A stretch of 64,000 nucleotides of DNA, from the NCBI GenBank assembly GCA_031772625.1, contig CM062815.1, forward strand, positions 915,956,979 to 916,020,978, given 5' to 3'. Positions 11,832-22,784 of the stretch are shown here, piece by piece. Position 1 is the first letter of the stretch. The number at the start of each line of letters is the position of its first letter. The DNA comes from Pinus tabuliformis. Taxonomy: Eukaryota > Streptophyta > Pinopsida > Pinales > Pinaceae. Below the pieces are notes generated by a model. The model worked only from the letters and a program-made list of their open reading frames with translations. It did no database searches and was not told where the DNA came from. A program made the translations under genes and the position numbers.

Positions 11832-12940
11832 CCAATTATGCCTTGTGAATATTTATAGCACAGGAGGGTGTTGGTGAATCCTCATAGTGTTGATGGGCTC
11901 CCTTCTATTAAACCCCCTTGTCATTTTGTCTGGTGAATGGAGGAGCAGAGATGTATGATACAAAATTTTAATGAAGGAAGAAATGGGACTGAAATTTTTG
12001 TGGATACAATTCTCTTATACAACTATCAATTTCAATCAAACTAGAAGATTTTTTGTTCCTTTCACTTGGAAAAATGGGAGGAAATGTAGAGCCTACCTCC
12101 TTACAATGCTTGATGTAGCCAACCCCTATGTTTCCTCCTCTAAAATTGCTCACTGCCAATCCTATAGACTACTTGACTATATCCTATAGGATTCTTGTGG
12201 GATCCTATAGGATTTCCTATAGGATCCTGTAGGAGGTCCTGCGCAGGAAAAAATGAAGTTTCCCTCTCTTGTAGGTTTCTTGAGGGCCAAGAGCGACTTT
12301 GCTAGAGTGAGTGACGAGAAGATGAGTGCATGCATGCATGGGGATCAACGTTTATTTACTCTTATGGTCGAGTTGAGTGAGGTGGTGTGCTGGCGGCCAA
12401 GGTACGAATTTCTATTTTTGGACCGTTGGTCCCCACTACCACATCATCATTCCCCTCACCTCGTAATCAACTTTGACTTCGGGCATCTGTAGTCTTAACT
12501 TATTTCGACCTCATCCTCCTTTTCTTTGACTTCACTACCGCCACATTGTTATATGGAATTTGCATCTATGGATAAACACATTTTCCCTAGGTGGGTAGCT
12601 ACACCTAGAACAACAGAAAGAAAGTAGTTTAACCTTTTCCTATTGTAGATAGATGAGATGAAGGAACTTACTTGTAGTCTTTCGCTTCCTTGATCCCCTT
12701 TGAATTGCTGTTGTCACTCCCACTTGAACTAAATCTACTCAATTGGTACCTGTATCAATAGAAACAAAAACAACAAACGATCAAAGCATACATGATCTAT
12801 CTACTATAAACCAATGGCATCAAAGACATTGAAACACATAATCATCATAGATATGAACAAGAATATGAGAAAATGAATAAACACTTTATTAATGCAGAAG
12901 AAAGAGTTTCAACCAATATAGTTTGATCCTGTGTCACTGT
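11832..12940 (-). other. Spacer of element F between pol and aORF (left half)
   Basis: No protein is recognisable. It contains CCTATAGGAT-type repeats (12180-12240) and an AT-rich end with aataaacactttattaat near 12890. Element C starts at 12941. If F is one element, this joins 33583-35540 and lies upstream of the aORF. It looks like untranslated leader or LTR-like sequence; I cannot tell which. Confidence 0.45.
12180..12240. repeat. Cluster of CCTATAGGAT palindromic motifs
   Basis: Three copies of cctataggat and one shorter variant (cctgtagg) occur in about 60 bases. Two more cctatagga copies lie in the F 5' LTR near 41850-41885. The core tcctatagga is a perfect palindrome. Confidence 0.6.
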
Positions 12941-13730
12941 TGGCTTATTAGGGCCTGACCCAGGTTTAGAAGAGTTATTTAGCCAAACAAATCCCATGCT
13001 ACTATCCCTTTTGGCAACAACCCGCGGAGCGTGGACTGATGTCTCACCTGAGGTAGCAGGGGTGGGTGTTGGAACTAGGTTTCCGCACCCTAGGGATGTC
13101 TTGATGAGAACTTGGAAGGTTCATGCACTGACTTGAGGCCTCGTGCCACTCTGCACTGCATCTATAAGAGCCAAGGCACTTCTTTAACACTTAATATTAA
13201 TGAGTTTATTATAGATCAGATCTACTCCTTAGGGTCTTTAAGCAAACATTTAACATAAATAACTAGCACGCGTACCTAGAAAGGTTACAGATTCACATAA
13301 ACTCAAAACATAAGCACAAAAAAGAGATTATAATAGATGCATAAACCAGATTGATAACAAATCCACAATATTTCATAACCACTTTAGCTTTATTAATATC
13401 TTCAATTCAGTACAAGCCTATTCCTGCCCTGCGCACTCAGCTACAGGGGTCTGCGCACACAGCTGCAGACTCCACCAAGCCTCTGCACACATAGCTGTAG
13501 AGCCTATTCCACTACTATCCAACTCGAATCAGACTTATAGACTCTGATCTACTATTGCCTTCATAAGACCATACATTCAAGATCCAAAAATAAGAACTAG
13601 AACCGCCTTCTACCCTTAGAGCCTCGCTCTATTTATACATTCCCATGGTCTGCGAAGCATGGTCAGGGTGATTCAACTTCTATTATTCTACATTATTTTT
13701 GGGTGGACAACCCCTTGAATCGACCTAACA
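12941..13730 (-). repeat. 3' LTR of element C
   Basis: Matches 32791-33582 through most of its length. The minus-strand TATA box (tatttata on +) is at 13630-13637. It contains three related phrases with cacactcagct/cacacagctgcag near 13430-13500, a short internal repeat shared by both LTRs. Confidence 0.88.
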
Positions 13731-13742
13731 GGCCCCCAACAC
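13731..13742 (-). other. Polypurine tract of element C
   Basis: On the minus strand this reads GTGTTGGGGGCC directly before the TG start of the 3' LTR. Confidence 0.7.
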
Positions 13743-15663
13743 AATCATGGTGACTCGTCCCGAGTCACTCGGCTGGTTCGACAATCTTTGCACAAAGATC
13801 ATTCAGCAATTTCTGCGCGTCGCTTACACTTGGGGCCAAAATCTTCCGCCATCTTCTGTACCTGTTCCACGCGAGCCACTGATGCATCAATATCAGGTTC
13901 ATACACTACCTACGTGTGCACTAACTTTCCCTCCATGTTGGTGGAAACCGCGAATTCTTCATCAAGCCAAGGCTGGATGCGTTCTTTAAGCACTTCTTCC
14001 TTCTGACAAGCGACGTCAACTTGTGTCTTGAGAACCTGGGCCTCCCTCATCTTGGCCAACCACTATGTGATAGCGACTGTTTACATAGTCCCTTAGACTT
14101 TGTCATAAGCCTGTTGTAATTCCCGTGCCTCTTCCTCTATATGTTGTAATGTTGGGTCTTCTTGGAGAGATGTGAGCATAAGTAGGGACTAATCCAACAA
14201 GCTCGAACAATCTTGGATAACGCATTGTATCACTTATAAGCCTGCTTGAATTTTGCTGCGATGCTGCTCTCGAACTTCCGGGGGTGTGGGTGGCTGCACA
14301 TTTAGTCACAACTCCACAATTTGTAGATTCAATTCCCACTGAGCTTTCACGGCCTCCTCTTGGGCCGTACGGAATCCTAAGGCCATGTGCTGAATCTTGG
14401 GAACTATGGGAAGTTTCGCTAGGGCATCCAACTCTGGTACCTCACTACAGGCCTCTGCCATGGCTTGTTCCACTTCCTGGTTGTGTGTGACCAAGTCATA
14501 GCGCTGTAAACTAACCTGCTCTAGATTTGCCTTATGTTCCATCACAATTTGGAGGGCGTGGCCCTCCTGGGCATGAAGCTGAGCGGTTACCGCATCTTGC
14601 AATTGGTATAGGATTTCTCTAGGAATGGTGGCCAAATTCAACCCCCAAATTCACGTGTCACCTTCGGCTTCTACAAGGACAGTGTCGGTTGGCAACATTA
14701 GAGTGTGCATTGCGTGGGTGCGCACCACCTGCTTGGCTGTGGCTACGTCACCTGCTAGGTTTGGTATCATCACTCCTGGGGTTTGCACCTATAATGCTTG
14801 TAGCTATGCGCTGAGCTCCCCCAACATAGTTTTTTGCTCTGTCATCAGCTCCTTCATTGCACCTGCAATGATATCGCGTGTTGGTTCGCTACTGTCACGA
14901 AACTCTTTCTCCAACACCTTGGCTGTCTTCGACTTTTTGTGTGTATGGGGCGACTCTGTGTTGCGCGGTCTCTTGGCTTGGGGTGATTTCATGCATTGCT
15001 ATGTCTCTATTTCCCTCTGTATGTCTTGTTCTGAGGATATTTCCTGATCCTCCCTGACTTCCTCGGCGATTACTTACTCCGTCACCTCCTGCTGCAAAGC
15101 TGCCTGTTGTCCCTGACGTTTGCTTTCCACCAATTTATGGAGTCACAACTGGAGTTCCTTCTTTCACTGCTGTGCTACCATCCTTTCTATTGTGACCATG
15201 TCTGGGGCGTGCCATTTTGGAGGCCATGCTGCAAGTACCTCGTAAATTGCATCGTCCCTTGCGGTAAATGGAAGTTTTACCCATTTTTGTTGTGGATCCT
15301 TCCACGCCAGGATATACACGTTATGCATGTCTGCTTTGAACTCGGTCATGCTTTGCAAGTTGTTGTAGATTGTCGGGGATAAATGTGGTCTACGCATGAT
15401 CCATGTCTGGATATTCACCTCCATGAATACCCATAATATCTTGATCTCACGAACCTTCGTGGTGTCCTTTGTCGCCCAGAGTGAGCTATACCGCACTGCT
15501 TCCTGTAGGTTCTTCTCAATGTTGGGAAACTGACTCCCCTACAGTAGTTCTCCTACAACAGAAGGATGGATAGTAGCAACCATGCATAATGGAAAGTCTT
15601 ACCTTTCTCCTGTGCTTCCTTACAATTTGTCAGGAATTTGTCGCATAAAAACTGTGCCCAGTT
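13743..15663 (-). pseudogene. Element C aORF, distal part with predicted coiled coil
   Basis: Minus-strand open stretches at about 15164-15496, 14804-14992 and 14306-14641 continue the additional ORF that begins right of element D. The first includes ILWVFMEVNIQTWIMRRPHL and VKLPFTARDDAIYEVLAAWP. The second is Lys/Arg-rich (PQAKRPRNTESPHTHKKSKT), possibly a nuclear-localisation-like patch. The third is a heptad-rich, Gln/Glu/Leu-rich stretch likely to form a coiled coil. No enzyme motif is seen. Coiled-coil tails also follow the aORF core of element K. Several breaks are present. Confidence 0.55.
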
Positions 15664-15668
15664 GAACT

Positions 15669-15852
15669 TGTTGGACACCTAATCCTCAATGGGTTAGTGT
15701 GGAAGCCGAATCGACAAAAGGAAGTCCAAGAGAACTTGGGATGTGAAACCAAATGGTCAAAACATGTACTATAAATGTATATCAATTGTTAATAAAAATG
15801 TATTCTCATGTTTTATCTTTTAGATTCCTTTGCTGCCCATGTGTGTTTAACA
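15669..15852 (+). repeat. 5' LTR of element D
   Basis: A 184-bp LTR with a TATA-like tataaatg at 15770-15777. The left target repeat gaact is at 15664-15668. Confidence 0.93.
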
Positions 15853-15864
15853 TGGTATCAAATC
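15853..15864 (+). other. Primer binding site of element D
   Basis: tggtatcaaatc immediately follows the LTR, matching the initiator tRNA-Met type site through tggtatca. Confidence 0.85.
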
Positions 15865-18300
15865 AGGCGTATTCCTGCCCAGCATAATTAATTTGAGCCA
15901 TTTGTTTTATGGCCTTTCTGTGCAGGTTATTTCTGCCATGACTTCTGCATTTCATAAATATTTTCTCAGCTAAATTCTAGCTGCAACCTCTGTGATTTCT
16001 CCAGCCCTATTTTTAGCATTCCTAAAATTAGTTGTAACTCCTTGACTACGCCCTCTGCGCTCCCTGGGTTGTGCATAATTGTCCTCTCTGCGCTCTCTAG
16101 GCCCTCTGCGTGATAATCTGGGTAACGCTTGAGTGAGGAGGCCATAAATGTTGTTCCATAAACTTGGTTGAATTCTCCATATGCTGCTGCTCTCTCCACG
16201 CGGGTATTAACAGCGCTCCATTGCTAACTGCTCCTATATGCTGCTGCTCTCTTCACGCTGGTAATAACTGAGTGCCTAATTTATCTACTCCTGTGCTCCA
16301 ACATAAAAAATATTCTCCAAACTTCACAATGCCACAGAAATAGCATCGTCTCTCGCTGGCTCATCGTACTTAATTCCATGAATCCGAAGGTGATATAACT
16401 GCTCCATCTGCTATTTACCTCGTCGCTATTTTTCTGGTTGCGTATCTCTGTACGGTGCACTTGTTTAGTATTGGGATTACTTTCTCTACTCTTTGGCTAC
16501 CTAAAGTGGTTTACACTGCCTTGAACTTAGCAGTTTAGTGGTTTACATTCTCTAAACTTCCGCAGTTAGCCTACATTGAAGCCAACGCAGTACCCACAAA
16601 AATATCCGAAACACCAACTTGTAGGGATTTATGCCTGAGCGTTGCATTTGATAATACATCCTCAACGCTTCCATATAAAAGCCCTTTTTTGACATAACCT
16701 TTGACGGTTTCCATATCACAGCATTGCTCTGCTTGTGTTTGTGCGTCTTTTTCTGTATTGCATCAAAGATCAAAATTGACTGGTTTTCTCAGCCGGAGCA
16801 TAAGCTGGTTTTTCAAGTCTTGCACCGAACGTGTTCAGGTCGGTTCCACAGGTGCGAAGACAAGCATCTGAGGGAGTATTTAAAAGAGACCCAGTTGGCT
16901 ATTCCGGACCTGCATTTCCTTCGCCACTTGATATGAATGCTGGAGTTTGTTCGCTATGAGATTTGAACGAGTGACTAATCCTCTGGTTCGTATTTCCATT
17001 TTCCCCGTCCAGATTTTATTTCCTTTCAATATGAGCTGAGCATGCTTGCTTACGGTGGCCGGTCATACCTAACTCCTATTCGAGGGGTTTATGTTGAAAA
17101 GGCCGAGGCAGCGAATAAAATCAGAGCGTGGAATAAAGGTATCGGAGCATGGCAGCGAATAAAAATCAGAGCGTGGAATAAAGGTTCCGCTGGTGGTATC
17201 TATAATAACGCATGCTTGCTTTAACAAGCATCTAGGCGGATCAATGAAATAAGCATTTGTGGTCAGTTAAAAAAAAAATACAGGTCTGTCTTCATAATTG
17301 TACCATATATTTGTACCATTGGAACATGAAATAGCCACTGCTGCCGAATTCATAAGATATCTCACATAAAGCTACAGTTTTCCAGTGAATTTAGTCCGTG
17401 AATCATGATACAATAAATGTTGAGCATTAATCTACTTGCCATACATACATTTACGTTGATCAGTTTTTGAGTATTACGTTGAATTGGCGTTGAAAATGTT
17501 GAATGCAGTCAAAGGGAGTTGCTAGATAACATTTTATGTTTGATGAAAACATAAGCATGTTAATTCTTGTACAGTTGTTTTTAAGAGTAATTTCTTATAT
17601 ATTAGCAAATGTTAAGTGCTATATATACCTCAGTTCAGTGCGTTGTACAGTTTTGTAGTCTCGAGTATTGACATTTGCTGTCCAGTTGAATTTGCTGACC
17701 AGTCATATCAGAATTATATTTTCTCCCATTAAGAGTAAAATTTTGCAGCAGAAGTTTTTGTTACAGCATGCATCCAATGTATTAGAAGTTCATTTCAGTC
17801 TCTGTATGATGTCTCCTTCAAGCAGTTCATTTCAGTCACCGCATGTTGGAATGGTGTTGTATTGAACTATTGATGTGTTGAACCCATGACCATTGTGCAA
17901 ATAATTTGAGACATGCGATATGCTTCGGTGATCTGACACAGAAGATAATCTGAAAGAACAAGGACTTCATTTGTTTGAGGGAAGTTGGGACAGTGAGCTA
18001 TTGGCATATTAACGAAGTTGCTCCAATTCAATTTAAAGTTGTTGCTTGTTCAATTTACTTGTTCCTGTTGTGCAGTTTGGGCATAAATTTATGTGCAACA
18101 AACAAATTTGTTTTTCTCAACAGATTCTAATGAGAAGGTTGCTTTAATTGTTGGGGTGATATCAACATTATATGCACCAGATTGTCTGCTATTTGTTTGC
18201 AACAACAATTCAGATTTATGAGCATTTTGCTTGTTGTTTTCGACATCACAATACAGTAAAGGACAAACACATGTATAAATTCCAGCATGTGCTAACTTGA
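15865..18300 (+). other. Internal region of element D without recognisable coding
   Basis: No credible protein is seen on either strand; short open stretches show no retroelement motif. It includes a direct repeat: ggcagcgaataaaa...gaataaaggt occurs at 17107-17140 and again at 17151-17185 with one added base. AT-rich sequence dominates from 17270 onward. Confidence 0.6.
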
Positions 18301-18301
18301 A

Positions 18302-19120
18302 GTGCTTTCAATTTCCTTCAAATACTCGAAATATGAAGCCATTAAATTAAGGAGGAAGGGAATTATTTCAAAGGGGACAAGATTGTTTTATATCGACCCT
18401 GCTGCAAGTGTCTACATATTTCTTTCTAGAGAATTCAAGTGCTTGTCATTATTCTGCATTTTTCTTGGCACTCTTGAACTAGAGAAAATGGGGAAAGCTT
18501 ATGAAGTATTAGAGTTTTTGAAAATCCTGATACAGTCTACTACTAATGACACAGTAAAAATCAACAAATCCTCTCTGGCTGACATTAGAATTTGTCTGCA
18601 AAATGCACAAGAGAAGATAGAATTTTTGCAGCTCGAAACTCAACTACAACAAGAAGAATTAAAATAGAGGAGTCATCATTCTGAACCTGTTTCTGTTCAG
18701 AAGATTGAAACAGACTCCCATAAAGCAGCAATTGTACATGTAGATGCAGAAACTCAGTCTGCACTTCCCAAGCCCATCATTAGACCTTGGGAACAACTTG
18801 TCCATAACAAGCATAGAACTGGTCTTGGATATGAGAAGGACTTGTCCTTTCATATTCCAGACTACTCAAAGCCAATTCAATTTCAAAGTGCTAGATTCCT
18901 TCATGACAGTTCACCTCCAGCTGTTCCAGATTCTGCCCCTCTTCCACAGCAACAACAACAACAATAGATTATGAAATGCCAACACTGTGACTGAGTTGGC
19001 CATTTGAAAGATCACTGTTTTGATCTTCATCCATGTAAGCACTATCATAAAACCACCCATTCTTCACATAGATGCTTCAGAAACAAACGTCCTGAAAGAA
19101 CAAAGATTCATCTTGGATGG
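18302..19120 (+). pseudogene. Gag-like remnant of element D with CCHC zinc knuckles
   Basis: A helical, charged stretch (about 18490-18660: KAYEVLEFLKILIQSTTND, then LADIRICLQNAQEKIEFLQL) is followed near 18970-19080 by a CCHC-type knuckle with the pattern C-x2-C-x4-H-x4-C, then a second partial Cys/His cluster. This is the layout of a gag C-terminus that binds nucleic acid. No protease or pol follows. The remnant carries a few breaks. Gag-only LTR elements with short LTRs are known in plants as TR-GAG elements. Confidence 0.6.
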
Positions 19121-19837
19121 ATCGCTTCTTGGCAGTGGGCATCAACAACCAAGAAGATATTCCAATCACATGTCAGAACTTGTTCTAGAATATTTAACAG
19201 TCTTGCAGTTGATTTTTATCCATCATATCACCTTGTATCTAACAGGGGGGGAAATGATGGTCATCTACAAGCTTCAAAGTCACATCAAGCGAGCCTAAGC
19301 CACAACCTGCCACACCAGTTTCAAAGTTGTAGCCAGAGACAAAGATGCCCCTGAGCATGCCATCAATTGGTAATCTGTGACACTTCCTTTAGCAGAAGAC
19401 TTCAACTATTCCAAGAACGAAATTGAGGACACTTCCTCTACTAGAAGACTTCATCTTCTTGCTAGATTTGGAAGAGTTCCAGGAATTGCATTAAGCATTC
19501 CAGAGTTGTTGGTCATCCTTAAACCATCACAGGTTGAGACTTCCCTTTTCAGGTTGAATTTCTCCCTTTTATGCAGGGTGAGACCTCCCTTTTATGGTTG
19601 AAGGTTTCCCTCTTCAAAACAATAAGAGTTCTTCCTCTAGCAGAAGACTTCAACTTCTTGCCAATTTTGGAAGAGTTTCGGGAACTGCACTAAGCATTCC
19701 AGTGTTGGTGGTCATCCTTAAATCACCACCCTTTATACCAACATTTTAGAGAGCACATTCAACCTAGTGCTGCCATTCATTTTTGCACATTTTGTATTAC
19801 AACTCTCTTCTTGGACTCATACATAACCCTTCGGATT
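19121..19837 (+). other. 3' non-coding part of element D with internal repeat
   Basis: A phrase with cagaagacttcaact...cttgc...tttggaagagtt...ggaa.tgca.taagcattcca occurs at about 19390-19515 and again at about 19635-19705, an imperfect direct repeat. No coding is supported. Confidence 0.5.
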
Positions 19838-19848
19838 AAAGGGGGGAA
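19838..19848 (+). other. Polypurine tract of element D
   Basis: aaaggggggaa directly abuts the tg of the 3' LTR. Confidence 0.88.
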
Positions 19849-20032
19849 TGTTGGACACCTAATCCTCAATGCGTTAGTGTGGAAGCTGAATAGACAAAAG
19901 GAAGTCCAAGAGATCTTGGGATGTGAAACCCAATGGTCAAACCATGTACTATAAATGTATATCAGTTGTTAATAAAAATGTATTCTCATGTTTTATTTTT
20001 CAGATTCCTTTGCTGCCCATGTGTGTTTAACA
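19849..20032 (+). repeat. 3' LTR of element D
   Basis: A 184-bp partner of 15669-15852 with TATA-like tataaatg at 19950-19957, followed by the right target repeat gaact at 20033-20037. Confidence 0.93.
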
Positions 20033-20037
20033 GAACT

Positions 20038-20908
20038 GAACCCCTTCTACGCACTGCTCCGCGAGCGTAATGACAGGGGATGGTACCTCATCCGCGCGAA
20101 ATTTCCTCATGAGCTTACTAGCCAATATTTGGGTGGCGACTCACACACCTCGGTCTTTGGTGCTTGCCATTACATACCCTCGCTTTCGCTTTTCCAGCTT
20201 ATATTTAGCCTTCATTGTCTCGGAGAGACCTAGCTCGCTACTTGTTCTGGCTATGTTTGCGGGGTCGTTCCCTTTAAAAGGCAGGTGGGTAATTCAGTGT
20301 ACTAAATTGGGCGTGATGGGAATCGACTCCTCCAACCAGAGATACCCTTCATGTATTAGACATAGTAACTGCTGGATAACAAAAATCGTGATGGCTGCGT
20401 GGTGATAGTGAGGTATCCACCTTAGATTGAGTAATCCCGCCTTCTCCACTCCTAGTAACCACTTTCTAAGCAGTAAGTTGTCATCAGCCAAGTGGGGGAA
20501 CTTCTCATTGTCCGCAAGATCCCAATCTTCGAACTTGATATTCTGTACTTGGCCTAGCGGTAGACCATCAAATCTTATCTCATTCGGAAGAAGCAGGGTC
20601 TGAAGCGTACTCTTTGCAGCGTCCAGGTCCTTCAGTATCTTGGCCTTCCCGTTCCATGGAGAGATATATGGTGGTAGTGAAGGCATTTGGAAAGCATCCT
20701 CTTCATCCTCATCCTGTGCTTCAATCTGAGCGATCAGGTCTTGCAAATCTTCCTCATCCTCCTCTATGTCAGTGGTGATTGCTTTGCCCTTTTCGGTCAT
20801 TGATATCTTACTGAATCTCGGCGATACTCGAACTGGCCCGATAATCTTCTTGTCTTTCCGGGCTTGCGATGTACGTGGCGATTTTGCGATTGTGGGGGCA
20901 GCGGCCAC
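20038..20908 (-). pseudogene. Element C aORF, core domain
   Basis: The open stretch 20294-20908 (about 204 residues) starts with a basic region (TIAKSPRTSQARKDKK). An acidic tract (EEDEEDLQDLIAQ) comes next, then a folded-looking core with PYISPWNGKAKILKDLD, DNLLLRKWLLGVEKAGLLNL and GYLWLEESIPITPNLVH. The ITP.LV..IT.LP signature continues just beyond, and it resembles the aORF of element F at 11292-11831. Function is unknown; such aORFs are known companions of Tat/Athila-type elements. The core is cut by element D at 20033. A host gene is unlikely because it lies between the LTRs of C, downstream of its protease and in the same sense. Confidence 0.6.
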
Positions 20909-22435
20909 TTATTCTATCTCCTCCTAGGATGGATATAGTTCTTTCGTGAACCGTGCTCAGGTTCTAGCCATGGTACTCATGGGGGTTTGTTCTAACTCAA
21001 CTCTCGAATATCTCAGTGTTGTGCACGGGTTTTTAGATGAATGCATAAATTTGAATGGAACCCTACCCTCCCTTTCTAATTCATTAATATCTTCTTGGTG
21101 GCAGATCTTTTGGTATCCAGCTCGGGACTCCTGTATTAATGGCTCATTGCCCGCTCCTTTTTGCCATAACTCGAACAACTTATCATGAACAGTATCTGCA
21201 ATGGTCACCTTCCATCTTTCCCATGCAGCAGCGTAGTTCCTGGTACGCAGACACATCCTTGGCTACCTCTGGACCCTGCTCGCTATGTCCGAATTGCGCA
21301 CCCTTCCGACATACTTGTTTATAGTCCCACACCCTCTTCCAACTATGTCGAACGCTGAGACTGGGCCTCCTATAGATAGTCAAGTGGTCGCACTCCCTGT
21401 GCGAGCCTTCCTCTTCCCTGCTAGCCCAGGCTGCGGGCACCCTTCGTGTACCTTTGAAGCAAGTCGCATCACACGTCCTGCTTTCCCTGGTTTAGTAGGG
21501 TGCGATGGCAACCATGATAGGAGGGTCATTGTGTGTTTTAGCATCATAGGAGGGCTGGACAGGTCTAGTCCCTTTATTCCCACTTTCGTGTGGCTCGTTT
21601 GTGTGACTCCCATGTTTATTTTGCTAATTTCTTCATCCAGTATCGCACTTTTCCTCTCCATCCATGCCCATTCTGCATTGATTTCGTGAAGCCTTTTGCT
21701 GCCGTACCGAATGGCTCCAAGTAACCATCAGATTTCTTCGTCCTTGACCGCTACAAAGGTTGCAATCAGGGAAGTTTCTTCTGTCCTCTCAGTTCCATCT
21801 TGTCTCCTTTCCTTCGCCCTCCTCCGTTTGTTGCTGGTCTGATAGCTCCATTGAACCCTTGGGACGTATAGCTTCCTAGTGGCGCGTCTTCTTGTGTGAA
21901 TGTTGTGCATGCTTCCACCTTTTGTCCTGATTGCTTTGGCGCGAATGGCTGGACTGCGTCTCTTTTTCGGTTGTCGTGGTATACTTATATTTTTTATTCC
22001 TAGTCGTGTGGGCGTTCGCACAACATGTATTCGTGTCCTCTACAGCCGGCGGATGTTTTTTCCTCCAACTTGTACCTGCGTCCGCCTACTATATCCATGC
22101 CCAGTCCTCTTAGTCTCCTGATGTGTATTCCACCCTCACGCAGTTGTCATGCGTAGCAGCCCTGGTTGCGCGTCGTGCCCTTTCCGTTCCAGTATCACCT
22201 TTTCACAGTGATTTTTGGCTTCCTCCGTGCGTGCTTTGCCCTCATCGGTTAGCAGTTCCCTTACTTCGGATGATATGTGTCGCAGCAATCTAGTCATGAT
22301 ATTACAATTTAGCATTGTTACTTCATGCAATCGGTTTTGCCATCGCTTTATCTCTTCATTAGAATCCGATGTGGAGGAAATGTCACATTCCCATGAAATT
22401 CTCCCATCCTCTGTTGGATTCACCCGGTCCTGATC
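20909..22435 (-). pseudogene. Element C segment between protease and aORF
   Basis: About 1.5 kb holds several minus-strand open stretches of 60-100 codons rich in Arg, Lys, Glu and Trp (for example RNYAAAWERWKVTIADTVHD near 21200-21240). None carries an RT, RNase H or integrase motif, although this is where pol would begin in a complete gypsy element. It may be the upstream part of the aORF or an unrelated spacer. Confidence 0.4.
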
Positions 22436-22784
22436 TTATGCGGTTATTTGGTAGATGCAGTCTAGTTCATTTTCGTTGTCCTCATCGCACACAGGTTCAG
22501 TGTAGCATGCCCCTTCAGTTGGATCCAGTGGAACGACTACGCGCAGGGACTTCTTCTCAAATATCATCTTCCGGTTCTTCAAATTAATGACTCCATTCAT
22601 GTCCATGGCCCAGTCTATCCGTAATAATGTGGGGTAGGGACTCCTGTCATCCACTATTTCGATAAGCTCAAAGTGTGTTTGTGTACTCGTGTCGTCAATG
22701 TCCAACGTGACTTCTTGAAACCTCCCCATGGGCATGATTTTCTATTGATTTTCCATTTGTAATTGAATAGGAGACCATTGTAGT
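22436..22784 (-). pseudogene. Element C protease, C-terminal part
   Basis: The minus-strand stretch to about 22735 reads MPMGRFQEVTLDID, then FELIEIVDDRSPYPTLLRID, then WAMDMNGVINLKNRKMIFEK. This is typical of the C-terminal half of gypsy retropepsins (the R.DW...N..ILNLK...F pattern). Element E is inserted at 22785. The half with the active site lies on its other side near 30391-30420. The protease normally cuts the gag-pol polyprotein. Confidence 0.75.

Larger units (their letters stand above)
15669..20032 (+). mobile_element. Element D: short-LTR, gag-only retrotransposon (TR-GAG-like) inserted in element C
   Basis: Two 184-bp LTRs begin tgttggacac and end gtgtttaaca. They are flanked by identical 5-bp target repeats gaact (15664-15668 and 20033-20037). 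A tRNA-Met-type primer site follows the left LTR and a polypurine tract precedes the right one. The 4.0-kb interior has a decayed gag-like region but no protease, RT or integrase. The LTRs differ at about nine sites (about 5%), so D is younger than C. The boundaries are structurally whole; the gag remnant has a few breaks. Confidence 0.93.

Noticed and set aside
12560-12940. Separate solo LTR split by element C with 33583-34500
   Set aside because: Composition is LTR-like and a minus-strand TATA box is present, but no paired ends or target repeats could be found; treated as the spacer of element F instead.
15966-16199. Minus-strand 77-codon open stretch in element D
   Set aside because: Opposite to the element's sense, with no motif; most likely chance.
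17107-17185. CRISPR-like direct repeats
   Set aside because: Only two copies with a 10-base gap, inside a retroelement of a plant-type genome.
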